64,000 nucleotides of DNA from Kibdelosporangium banguiense (GTDB lineage Bacteria > Actinomycetota > Actinomycetes > Mycobacteriales > Pseudonocardiaceae): the NCBI RefSeq assembly GCF_017876405.1, contig NZ_JAGINW010000001.1, positions 3,237,203 to 3,301,202 on the forward strand. The letters are read 5' to 3'. A model generated the notes under the pieces. That model was not told where the DNA came from. It saw only the letters and a program-made list of their open reading frames with translations, and did not search any database. Below, piece after piece: positions 38,112 through 46,019 of the stretch (the stretch's first letter is position 1; the number at the start of each line of letters is the position of its first letter). A program made the position numbers and the translations under genes.

Positions 38112-39620
38112 TTAGTCCGTGACCCAGTCGAAGGTCTTGGTCACGGCTTTCTTCCACTCGTTGTAGAGGGCTTCCCGCTTGTCCGCGTCCAGGGCCGGGG
38201 CCCATTCCTTGTCTTTTGCCCAGTTGTTGCGGATGTCGTCCTCGCCTGCCCAGAAGCCGACCGCCAGGCCGGCTGCGTAGGCGGCGCCGAGGGCGGTGGT
38301 TTCCGCGACCACGGGCCTGATCACGGGGACATCGAGGATGTCGGCCTGGAACTGCATGAGCAGTTCGTTGGCCACCATGCCGCCGTCCACTTTGAGCGCC
38401 GTGAGGGGCACGCCGGAGTCGGCGTTCATGGCGTCGATGACCTCGCGTGACTGGAAAGCGGTCGCCTCCAGGACCGCGCGGGCCAGGTGCCCCTTGTTGA
38501 CGAACCGGGTCAGGCCGACGATCGCGCCACGGGCGTCGGAACGCCAGTAGGGCGCGAACAGCCCGGAGAACGCGGGCACGAAGTAGCAGCCGCCGTTGTC
38601 CTCGACTGTCCGGGCGCTGTCCTCGATCTCGGCCGCGGTCGAGATCATGCCGAGGTTGTCACGGATCCACTGGACGAGCGAGCCGGTCACGGCGACCGAG
38701 CCTTCCAGCGCGTAGACCGTCTCGTTCGTGCCGATCTTGTAGCAAACCGTTGTCAGCAGGCCGTTCTCGCTCATCACCTTCTCTGTTCCGGTGTTGAGCA
38801 GGACGAAGTTGCCGGTTCCGTAGGTGTTCTTGGCTTCGCCGGGCGACAGGCAGGCCTGGCCGAACGTCGCCGCCTGCTGGTCGCCGAGGATGCCGGCGAT
38901 CGGCACGCCGGCCAGCGCGCCCTTCTCCCGGACGTTGCCGTAGACCTCCGAGGAGGACCGGATCTCCGGCAGCATCGACAGTGGAATGCCCATCTCACCG
39001 GCGATCTCGGCATCCCACTGCAGGGTGTCCAGGTCCATCAGCATGGTCCGGGACGCGTTGGTCGGGTCGGTGACGTGCACGCCGCCTTCCGGCCCGCCGG
39101 TCATGTTCCACAGCACCCAGGTGTCCATGTTGCCGAACAGCAGTTCGCCGTTCTCGGCCTTCTGCCTGGCACCGTCCACATTGTCCAGGATCCAGCGGAC
39201 CTTGGGGCCGGAGAAGTACGTCGCCAGCGGCAGACCGGTCCTGGCGCGGTAGCGCTCCTGCCCGCCGCCCAGGGCGCCGAGCTCGTTGACGATCTTGTCG
39301 GTCCGGGTGTCCTGCCAGACGATCGCGTTGTAGACCGGTTTTCCGGTCGCCTTGTCCCACACGACCGCGGTTTCGCGCTGGTTGGTGATACCGACCGCGG
39401 CGATGTCCGACACATGCAGGTCCGCTTTGGCGACCGCGCCCGCGGCCACCTCGCGGGTGTTGCGCCAGACCTCCTCCGGGTCGTGCTCGACCCATCCCGC
39501 CTTCGGGAAGATCTGCTCGTGTTCCTTCTGGTCGACCGACACCACCCGGCCGTCATGACTGAAGATCATGCACCGGGTCGAGGTGGTGCCCTGGTCGATC
39601 GCGGCCACGTACTGGGCCAT
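38112..39620 (-). CDS. glpK: Glycerol kinase
   Basis: A 502-residue FGGY-family kinase, the standard length. It phosphorylates glycerol to sn-glycerol-3-phosphate with ATP. Signatures are [12 protein letters not shown] (phosphate-1 loop), the AIVWQDTRT glycerol-binding segment, [27 protein letters not shown] and [19 protein letters not shown]. It follows glpF by 15 bases on the same strand, so uptake and phosphorylation are co-expressed. Confidence 0.97.
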   Translation of the reverse strand: MAQYVAAIDQGTTSTRCMIFSHDGRVVSVDQKEHEQIFPKAGWVEHDPEEVWRNTREVAAGAVAKADLHVSDIAAVGITNQRETAVVWDKATGKPVYNAIVWQDTRTDKIVNELGALGGGQERYRARTGLPLATYFSGPKVRWILDNVDGARQKAENGELLFGNMDTWVLWNMTGGPEGGVHVTDPTNASRTMLMDLDTLQWDAEIAGEMGIPLSMLPEIRSSSEVYGNVREKGALAGVPIAGILGDQQAATFGQACLSPGEAKNTYGTGNFVLLNTGTEKVMSENGLLTTVCYKIGTNETVYALEGSVAVTGSLVQWIRDNLGMISTAAEIEDSARTVEDNGGCYFVPAFSGLFAPYWRSDARGAIVGLTRFVNKGHLARAVLEATAFQSREVIDAMNADSGVPLTALKVDGGMVANELLMQFQADILDVPVIRPVVAETTALGAAYAAGLAVGFWAGEDDIRNNWAKDKEWAPALDADKREALYNEWKKAVTKTFDWVTD

Positions 39621-39635
39621 CGTGCGAGTCCTTTC

Positions 39636-40376
39636 CTAGACGGGCAGTACGAGATAGAGCAGGCCGGCGAGCACTGCGCCGATCAGCGGTCCGACGACCG
39701 GCACCCACGAGTATCCCCAGTCCGGGCTGCCCTTGCCGCGGATGGGAAGGATCGCGTACGCGATGCGGGGGCCGAGGTCACGAGCCGGGTTGATGGCGTA
39801 CCCGGTGGGACCACCGAGTGACGTACCGATCACCAGCACGACGAACGCGACACCGGCGTAGCCGAGCGCCGAGTTGCCGAACTGCGGCACGCCGTCGCCG
39901 CCGACCTTGATCGCCGGTGACAACAGGATCCATCCCACCAGCACGAACGTGCCGATCACCTCGGTGATCGTGTTCCACAGTGGATTGCGCACGGTCGGCG
40001 CGGTGGAGAAGATGCCCAGCGTGTTCGCCGGTTCCGGATGTGTGTCGAACTGCAGTTTGTAGGTCAGCCAGCACAGCGTGGCACCCAGGATCGCACCGAC
40101 CATCTGCCCGAGAATGTAGATCGGCACGTCGGCCCAGTCGGTCTTGTCCGCGATCGCCAGGCCAAGGGTGACCGCCGGGTTGAGGTGCGCACCGCTCGGC
40201 GCCGCGATGCTCGCACCCGTGAACACGGCGAACGCCCATCCGATGTTGACGAACAGGAAACCTGTGCCGCTACCGAGTGTGTCCCGCAGGACGTGGTTGG
40301 CCACCACGCCGGTACCCAGCAAGATCAGAACGGCGGTACCCAGCAATTCCCAAAGGAATATCTCGCCCGCGCCCAT
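39636..40376 (-). CDS. glpF: Glycerol facilitator (aquaglyceroporin)
   Basis: A 246-residue MIP-family channel with six membrane helices. Both NPA boxes are present (GAHLNPAV, Asn66; and AINPARD, Asn196), and the aspartate after the second NPAR is the glycerol-facilitator signature. The ATG at 40376 is chosen over a GTG seven codons upstream because GGAGG lies six bases before it. It moves glycerol into the cell for the adjacent kinase. Confidence 0.95.
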   Translation of the reverse strand: MGAGEIFLWELLGTAVLILLGTGVVANHVLRDTLGSGTGFLFVNIGWAFAVFTGASIAAPSGAHLNPAVTLGLAIADKTDWADVPIYILGQMVGAILGATLCWLTYKLQFDTHPEPANTLGIFSTAPTVRNPLWNTITEVIGTFVLVGWILLSPAIKVGGDGVPQFGNSALGYAGVAFVVLVIGTSLGGPTGYAINPARDLGPRIAYAILPIRGKGSPDWGYSWVPVVGPLIGAVLAGLLYLVLPV

Positions 40377-40599
40377 CGCCACCTCCAGGTTGGTCACACG
40401 GACCAGGGGCAGCCAGCGACGCCCCGACTGGCACCGCTGCCAAACCCTCGGTGAGCAGCGACGTTAGTGCGCTCCAACGGCAATTGTCCATGATCCGAAC
40501 GACGCAATCCTTCTCACGTGTCCGTACGGCGCGATTGTCGGCGGATGGCGGTAGCGTGAGGACTGGACAGTGCACCCATGCCGGACAGGGAGGCGTTTT
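40377..40599. promoter_or_regulatory. Divergent glp promoter region
   Basis: 223 bases between divergent glpF-glpK and glpD. It must contain both promoters and the operator of the glycerol regulator. A related CAATTGTCC / GATTGTCGG motif occurs at about 40482 and 40533, but I cannot assign a specific regulator; no glp regulator gene is in the window. Confidence 0.5.
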
Positions 40600-42357
40600 G
40601 TGGCCAGCCGTAAGCCGAGCCAGCCAGTCCGCACCGACCCGGTGACCGTCGCGGGCCGCCTGGGACCGGCCGAGCGCGAGGATTCGTGGCGCAGACTCAC
40701 CGAAGAGACGTTCGACCTGGTCGTGATCGGTGGCGGTGTGGTCGGCGCGGGCACCGCGCTCGACGCCGCCACGCGCGGCCTGAAGGTGGCGCTCGTCGAA
40801 GCGCGGGATCTTGCCTCCGGCACGTCCAGCCGGTCGTCGAAACTGTTCCACGGTGGCCTGCGCTACCTGGAACAACTCGAGTTCGGACTGGTCCGCGAGG
40901 CGCTGCGGGAGCGTGAGCTGATGCTCACCAGGATCGCGCCGCACCTGGTCAAACCCGTCGCCTTCCTCTACCCGCTGACGCGCCGGGTCTGGGAGCGCCC
41001 GTACACGGCGGCCGGCCTGTTCATGTACGACACGATGGGCGGCGCGCGGTCCGTGCCTGGGCAGAAGCACCTGACCAGGGCAGGCGCGTTGCGTATGGTG
41101 CCTGCGTTGAAGCGGGACGCGTTGATCGGCGGGATCAGGTACTTCGACGCCCAGGCCGACGACGCGCGCCACACGATGACGGTGGCCCGCACCGCGGCGC
41201 ACTACGGCGCTGTGGTCCGGACGTCCACACAGGTCATCGGCATGGTCCGCGAGGCCGATCGGGTCTCGGGCGTGCGAGTGCGCGACGTCGAGGACGGCCG
41301 CGAAACCGAGATCAAGGCCAACGCCGTGATCAACTCGACCGGCGTCTGGACCGACGAGCTGCAACGCCTGTCCGGCAGCCGCGGCCGATTCCGGGTGCGC
41401 GCGAGCAAGGGCGTGCACATCGTCGTGCCGCGGGACCGGATCGTGTCCGAAGCCGGGCTGATCCTGCGCACCGAGAAGTCGGTGCTGTTCGTGATTCCCT
41501 GGGGCAGCCACTGGATTGTCGGCACCACGGACACCGACTGGAACCTCGACCTGGCCCACCCGGCAGCGACCAAAGCCGACATCGACTACATCCTCGAGCA
41601 CGTGAACACCGTGCTGGCCACGCCGTTGACGCACGACGACATCGAAGGCGTCTACGCGGGCCTGCGGCCGTTGCTGGCCGGTGAGAGCGAGGAAACCTCG
41701 AAGCTGTCCCGGGAACACGCGGTCGCCCGCGTCGCGCCAGGTTTCGTCGCGATCGCCGGAGGCAAGTACACGACCTACCGCGTGATGGCGGCCGACGCCG
41801 TCGACGCGGCCTCAGTCGACCTGCCCGGCCGAATCCAACCGTCCATTACGGACAAGGTCCCGCTGCTCGGCGCGGACGGCTACCACGCCCTGGTCAACCA
41901 GGCGGATCAACTGGCCACCAAAGCGGGCGTGCACCCATACCGGGTCCGGCACCTGCTCAACCGCTACGGCTCGATGATCCACCAGGTGCTGGCCCTCGCC
42001 GAGAACAGGCCAGAGCTGCTCAAGCCACTCACGGCCGCGCCCGACTACCTGCAGGTCGAGGTGGTCTACGCAACCAGCCACGAGGGCGCCCTGCACCTGG
42101 AAGACGTGATCGCCCGGCGCACCCGGATCTCAATCGAGTACGCCCATCGCGGCGTCGACGCAGCCGAACAAATAGCCGGCCTCATGGCCGAGATCCTCGG
42201 CTGGGACCCCGAAACCGTGAAACGCGAGATCGACATCTACTCCGCCCGCGTAAAGGCCGAACGCGACTCACAAACCCAACCAGACGACGAAGGAGCGGAC
42301 GCCCTACGCTCCAAGGCCCCCGAAGCCCGCTCCCGAATCATCGAACCAGTCTCCTGA
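40600..42357 (+). CDS. glpD: Glycerol-3-phosphate dehydrogenase (FAD)
   Basis: A 585-residue membrane-associated flavoenzyme. It oxidises sn-glycerol-3-phosphate to dihydroxyacetone phosphate and passes electrons to quinone. The FAD loop GGGVVGAGTALDAATRG (from residue 44), SSRSSKLFHGGLRYLE, GTTDTDW, and GGKYTTYRVMAADAVD are all characteristic. A helical C-terminal domain completes the protein, then an acidic/basic tail. The GTG at 40600 has GGGAGG six bases upstream. It completes the glycerol pathway with the divergent glpF-glpK operon. Confidence 0.96.
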   Translation: MASRKPSQPVRTDPVTVAGRLGPAEREDSWRRLTEETFDLVVIGGGVVGAGTALDAATRGLKVALVEARDLASGTSSRSSKLFHGGLRYLEQLEFGLVREALRERELMLTRIAPHLVKPVAFLYPLTRRVWERPYTAAGLFMYDTMGGARSVPGQKHLTRAGALRMVPALKRDALIGGIRYFDAQADDARHTMTVARTAAHYGAVVRTSTQVIGMVREADRVSGVRVRDVEDGRETEIKANAVINSTGVWTDELQRLSGSRGRFRVRASKGVHIVVPRDRIVSEAGLILRTEKSVLFVIPWGSHWIVGTTDTDWNLDLAHPAATKADIDYILEHVNTVLATPLTHDDIEGVYAGLRPLLAGESEETSKLSREHAVARVAPGFVAIAGGKYTTYRVMAADAVDAASVDLPGRIQPSITDKVPLLGADGYHALVNQADQLATKAGVHPYRVRHLLNRYGSMIHQVLALAENRPELLKPLTAAPDYLQVEVVYATSHEGALHLEDVIARRTRISIEYAHRGVDAAEQIAGLMAEILGWDPETVKREIDIYSARVKAERDSQTQPDDEGADALRSKAPEARSRIIEPVS

Positions 42358-42399
42358 CCCAGTACGTCCCCAAGAGAACAGCCCTGCCGGTTCGGCCAG

Positions 42400-42600
42400 A
42401 AGCCGGCTTGGGCTGCGAGCAGTGTGAATCTGTCGGCGGGCTTGGGCGATGTCACGGGTGCCGGTGCAGCGCGCTAATGGCGAGGCCACGCAGGATGGCC
42501 ATGGCGCGGGATACGTTTCGCGGTAGGTGATGTCGCAGGCGTGGTGCGGTCGGTTGCCGATCTGCCAGTGCCCGCGCAGCAGGGCGGGTTCGGCCGCGCA
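42400..42600 (-). pseudogene. ISAs1-family transposase remnant
   Basis: The minus strand encodes, in broken frames, the C-terminal signature of ISAs1-type transposases: ALLRGHWQIGNRPHHACDITYRE, then after a frame change MAILRGLAISALHRH, then after another DIAQARRQIHTARSP. These match the order RGHWxIENxLHHVRDVTYRED, AMAxLRNLAIxxLR and NIAxALR in intact proteins. Internal deletion and two frameshifts show it is dead. No terminal inverted repeats are visible. The rest of the 42358-42960 gap holds two hairpins and no gene I can support. Confidence 0.6.
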
Positions 42601-42770
42601 CCGTGGATCAGGATTGCGACGAAACAGTTCTGCAAGTTCACCGAACCTGGTCGGTCCAACAGCGGTAGTCGAGGACGATACAGCGGCTGGCGCGACCCTC
42701 TCATGATCAACCAGAGCCCGAGCCCACCATCATCCACGTGATCGACTTTGCCGAAACCCCGCCCCTACAT

Positions 42771-42800
42771 AAGAAAACAGCCCCCACCCTCACCGGGGGG
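42771..42800 (-). terminator. Minus-strand hairpin with U tract
   Basis: On the minus strand a C-run/G-run stem (42781-42785 with 42795-42800) is followed by CTGTTTTCTT, a rho-independent-like terminator for transcription coming from the ESX operon. Confidence 0.55.
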
Positions 42801-42857
42801 CGTCCCTGGTCCAGTCTACAAGGGATTGTGGTTGGGCAGGGGTTTTCAAGGGATGAA

Positions 42858-42884
42858 CCCGTGCGAAAGGGCCGTTCGCACGGG
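42858..42884. terminator. Hairpin downstream of the ESX operon
   Basis: Perfect 10-base arms CCCGTGCGAA (42858-42867) and TTCGCACGGG (42875-42884) with a seven-base loop, 76 bases beyond the stop of the EspG-like gene. It likely ends the minus-strand operon together with the second hairpin at 42771-42800. Confidence 0.65.
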
Positions 42885-42960
42885 GATCACCTGGATGGCC
42901 CAGGTCTTACCTTGGGCGGCGTAGACCCCGACGAAACACTGTTGAGGCGCACCGGTCTGG

Positions 42961-43767
42961 TCAGGAGGAGACGTCGTCGCTGTGGAGTTCGGTCAGGTGG
43001 TGCAGGAGGCGTTTGTGGTCGGTCGGGGAGATTGTCGTCCAGGCTTCGCCGCCGGTGCTTTCCTTGCGTACCTGCAGGTATCGGCCGTCGGCTGTGTCGA
43101 AGAAGCTGATCACGCGCCTGGTTCGGACACGGCGGCCCCATTTGTCTCTGGCTGCGCCGCCGAACTGGCCCTGGCGGTCGACGTCGCCGATCATTTTGCG
43201 GAGGGCCTCGGCGTCGGCGTCGCGCACGCCACGGCTGCATAGTGCGGCCTCGAATTCCTTCGGGGCCGTAGCTTGCCGGGCGGCGGCTTCGAACTCCTTG
43301 CTGGGCAAGGTGACTGAGTGGCCGACGCCGGCTTTTGCCGGTGGCAGCACGGACAGTGTGTGCCTGGGCAGGCCCAGGCCGTCCGCGCCGCGCAATGTCA
43401 ACCGGTTGCCTTCCTGCACCGCGAGGACACCGGCCTCGCCGTCGGCCGCGGCCATCAGGCGGACGCTGTGGCCGAGCCAGAGCCGGCCGTCGAGCTCCCG
43501 CTGCGGCCGTGCGACCAGTCGCAGCAGCCCGACCAGTCGTGGGTCGAGATCCACCTGCCTGCCAAGGCCTTTGGCCTGGATCCCCTGCCACGCGCGGTCC
43601 ACCAGCTCAGCCCGTTCGGCGTTCGTCCGGCCTGGTGAGGGCACCTTGAGCACCAACGGCATGTCGCCGAGGTCGAGGTGTTCCCACAGCACGTCGAACT
43701 CCAGCGCGGTCAGCGTGACCGGCTGACCCAGCCCGGTGTCGTCAAGTCCCGTGTCGAACATCGTCAC
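42961..43767 (-). CDS. EspG-family ESX secretion-associated protein
   Basis: A 268-residue cytoplasmic protein resembling EspG, the chaperone that binds PE/PPE-type substrates of type VII secretion. It begins with TLTALEFDVLWEHLDLGDMPLVL and ends with the RRVISFFDTADGRYLQVRKE beta segment, both typical of the family in Pseudonocardiales. The GTG at 43767 overlaps the upstream stop; an ATG two codons later would also do. It is the last gene of a three-gene run with a PPE-like and a WXG100-like protein, the expected partners. Confidence 0.85.
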   Translation of the reverse strand: MTMFDTGLDDTGLGQPVTLTALEFDVLWEHLDLGDMPLVLKVPSPGRTNAERAELVDRAWQGIQAKGLGRQVDLDPRLVGLLRLVARPQRELDGRLWLGHSVRLMAAADGEAGVLAVQEGNRLTLRGADGLGLPRHTLSVLPPAKAGVGHSVTLPSKEFEAAARQATAPKEFEAALCSRGVRDADAEALRKMIGDVDRQGQFGGAARDKWGRRVRTRRVISFFDTADGRYLQVRKESTGGEAWTTISPTDHKRLLHHLTELHSDDVSS

Positions 43768-44924
43768 TGACGATACGGCCCGTTTCCGATCACGGGTGGA
43801 GGAACCTCGGCCTCGGCTCCTTCGACACTCTCCGTTATCTTCTCCTGTTCGGTGCGATCGCGGCGCCGTTTGGCCTGGTTCGCCGGTTCCACCGCGTCAT
43901 CTGCCCATTGCGACGGAATCAACTGCTCGCCACCGCGCCGCGGCACGAGACGCTCGGACGAGCTGCCTGCGGGGGATGTCGCGGCTGCGGGCGAAACATG
44001 GGAGCCCGCCGGCGGTGCCGCACCCGGAATCGGGCCTGCGTCAAGGGAACTGGCTGTCACCGGGAGTTTGCCGGTGATCGATCCCTTCCGTGCGGACGGC
44101 TCACGTCGTGGTGTCGCGGCGACCGGACTGCCGAGCGGATCGGCGCCCGCGGCGACGCCTGGCTGCAACGGCGTAGCCGGCTGGAACCGGGACTCGGTCA
44201 TCGGCAGGAACTGTGCTCCCGCTTGGGAAACGGTCTGACCGCCTCGGCTGTGCGGGGTTTCCCAGAAGTTGCGGTGGTGGTCGGGCGTCGGTGTGAAGTC
44301 CGGCCCGGCGCCCGAAAGCCTGGTCTGCTCGGAAAAGCCGAGGACGCCGCCCCGGTGGCGCTGGTTGTGCCCGTGGTGACCGGAGGTGTCCACGGATTCG
44401 TCGAACGAGGCCAGCGCGTCCGTGGTCGACGTCGTGTCGTTCTGGTAGGCCTCCATCACCTCGAACGCCCGGCGTGCGGCATCCGTGGTGGCGCGCTCGA
44501 CCACCTCGTGATCTTTCTGCATGGCCAGCAGTTGCGCGACCGGGGCGACTGCCGGATCTGGCTGCGGCGTCGGTTCCTCGCCCGGTGCCGGCATCGCCGC
44601 ACGCGCCCGGCCGATGTGGTCGGCCTGCTGGTCGACGCTCGCGCGCATCTTCTCGGCTTCGTCGCCTGTCCTGCCTGCCCACGCGGCGACTTCGCCCAGC
44701 TGGGCGTACGCCGAGTTGGCCGCCGCACCGGCCCACATGGCCTTCGCGTCGGCGATCGCTTTGGTCATGTCCTGGCTGATGTCCTGCATCGTCGTTGCCA
44801 GGTCGGCCCATCGGCGCGACGGAACCGCCGACGCTGTCGCGCCCGGTCCGCTGTGCAGCTGGGCGTAGAGTTCGGCATGGGTGAAGCCGCGCCACCGCGT
44901 GACTTCCAGGTCTTCGCGCGTCAC
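43764..44924 (-). CDS. PPE-like ESX substrate protein
   Basis: A 386-residue protein. The first 170 residues are helical and alanine-rich (RWADLATTMQDISQDMTKAI, MWAGAAANSAYAQLGEVAAWA), matching PPE/WXG-type helical hairpins. The remainder is a low-complexity Pro/Ala/Ser/Gly region with many charged residues near the end. No transmembrane segment. It lies between the WXG100-like and EspG-like genes with overlapping codons at both ends, so it is the likely EspG client. There is no canonical PPE motif at the N terminus, hence the -like label. Confidence 0.78.
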   Translation of the reverse strand: MTREDLEVTRWRGFTHAELYAQLHSGPGATASAVPSRRWADLATTMQDISQDMTKAIADAKAMWAGAAANSAYAQLGEVAAWAGRTGDEAEKMRASVDQQADHIGRARAAMPAPGEEPTPQPDPAVAPVAQLLAMQKDHEVVERATTDAARRAFEVMEAYQNDTTSTTDALASFDESVDTSGHHGHNQRHRGGVLGFSEQTRLSGAGPDFTPTPDHHRNFWETPHSRGGQTVSQAGAQFLPMTESRFQPATPLQPGVAAGADPLGSPVAATPRREPSARKGSITGKLPVTASSLDAGPIPGAAPPAGSHVSPAAATSPAGSSSERLVPRRGGEQLIPSQWADDAVEPANQAKRRRDRTEQEKITESVEGAEAEVPPPVIGNGPYRQ

Positions 44925-45250
44925 CCTTCCCCCTGCTGGTTCATGGTCGCGTGCTTGTCGTCCTCGCTGTCGCGGTAGTCACCCGCGCCCTTGTGCAGCT
45001 TGACCACCAACGTGTTCAGCGCTTCGCGGTAGTCCTCGAGTGCTTGCAACGCGTTGGCTTCGCCGTCCAGCGAGCGGGCGTTGAACCGCGTGTGCGCGTA
45101 CCCGCTGACGGAGTCGCCTGCCCACGCCGTCACCCGCAGTTCGGATCTGGCGAGCTCGATCTGCCGGTCCACCTTTGCCAGCGCGTCGGCGAAAGCGCTG
45201 TGTAATCGGGGCAAGACCTGGGGATCGAACTGGAATCCCTCTTCCGCCAC
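44921..45250 (-). CDS. WXG100-like small helical ESX protein
   Basis: A 109-residue helical protein (FQFDPQVLPRLHSAFADALA; ELRVTAWAGDSVSGYAHTRF). Size, the central W-x-G turn (AWAGD) and a second long helix fit the WXG100/EsxA-like partner proteins of PPE-like substrates. The GTG at 45250 is chosen over a longer frame because GGGAGGA lies five bases upstream. First gene of the ESX accessory operon; its stop overlaps the PPE-like start. No EccC ATPase or core secretion gene is present nearby. Confidence 0.75.
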   Translation of the reverse strand: MAEEGFQFDPQVLPRLHSAFADALAKVDRQIELARSELRVTAWAGDSVSGYAHTRFNARSLDGEANALQALEDYREALNTLVVKLHKGAGDYRDSEDDKHATMNQQGEG

Positions 45251-45327
45251 GCCGTCCTCCCACGGTCGCGAATGTCTGGACACCGTAGCCGCAATCCCAC
45301 AATCGGATTCGACTATTGGTGTATTCG

Positions 45328-45894
45328 TCACCCAGATGTCAGCGGTTTGGCCGGCATCTGATCAAGGGTCGTGGCCCAGTGCAGTAACCGGACCTCCTGC
45401 TCCCCAAGCCGTTCGTGGCTCTCGCCGGTCAGTTTGAAACCACATTTCTCGGCGACCCGCCTCGAGCCGTGGTTGCCCTCCTGGTGCTGGTAACCGATCT
45501 TGGTCAAACCGAGCGCGCCGAAGCCGAACCGCACCGCCGCCGCCAACGCGGTGGACGCGACGCCGCGCCCGCGATGACCGGGATGGGTCCAGCACGCCGC
45601 CTGCACCGCGTTCAAACCGCCCTCGAGCCCGCGTAAATCGACCTCGCCGAGCAACTGACCAGTCGTCGGTTCGGACACCGCCCACGAGCACCGCACGCCA
45701 CGTTTCCACTCGTCGGCGCGGCGCTGCACATACGCGCCCGCGTCGTCGAGGTCGTCGATCCGGTAGTCGGCGACCCATCTGCGGGTCTCGGCGTCGGCGA
45801 ACGCCTCGACGATCGCCGGCCGGTCGTCGAGCAGGTCGTCCGCCCGCAACGCCCGCAGGTAGTACCCGCCGGCATTGATCTCGATGGGCTCCAT
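45328..45894 (-). CDS. GNAT family N-acetyltransferase
   Basis: A 188-residue acetyltransferase of the RimJ/RimL type. The acetyl-CoA pyrophosphate loop is HPGHRGRGVASTAL, and the following GLTKIGYQHQEGNHGSRRVAEKCGFKLTGE contains the conserved NxxSRRVxEKxGF segment. It probably acetylates an N-terminal amine or a small amine. The ATG at 45894 opens the family domain; the frame extends further upstream without similarity. Separated from the ESX operon by 77 bases. Confidence 0.9.
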   Translation of the reverse strand: MEPIEINAGGYYLRALRADDLLDDRPAIVEAFADAETRRWVADYRIDDLDDAGAYVQRRADEWKRGVRCSWAVSEPTTGQLLGEVDLRGLEGGLNAVQAACWTHPGHRGRGVASTALAAAVRFGFGALGLTKIGYQHQEGNHGSRRVAEKCGFKLTGESHERLGEQEVRLLHWATTLDQMPAKPLTSG

Positions 45895-46019
45895 GACAAG
45901 AACGCTAGCGTGCCCCTCTGACACTTTGTGAGGGCCGAGTGGGCCCCATCCTGGGCCCAAGGGTAGCGATTTGGCCACCGAAGACCTGGGATCGTCGGTT
46001 GTTGCGATAGTTTCACCAG

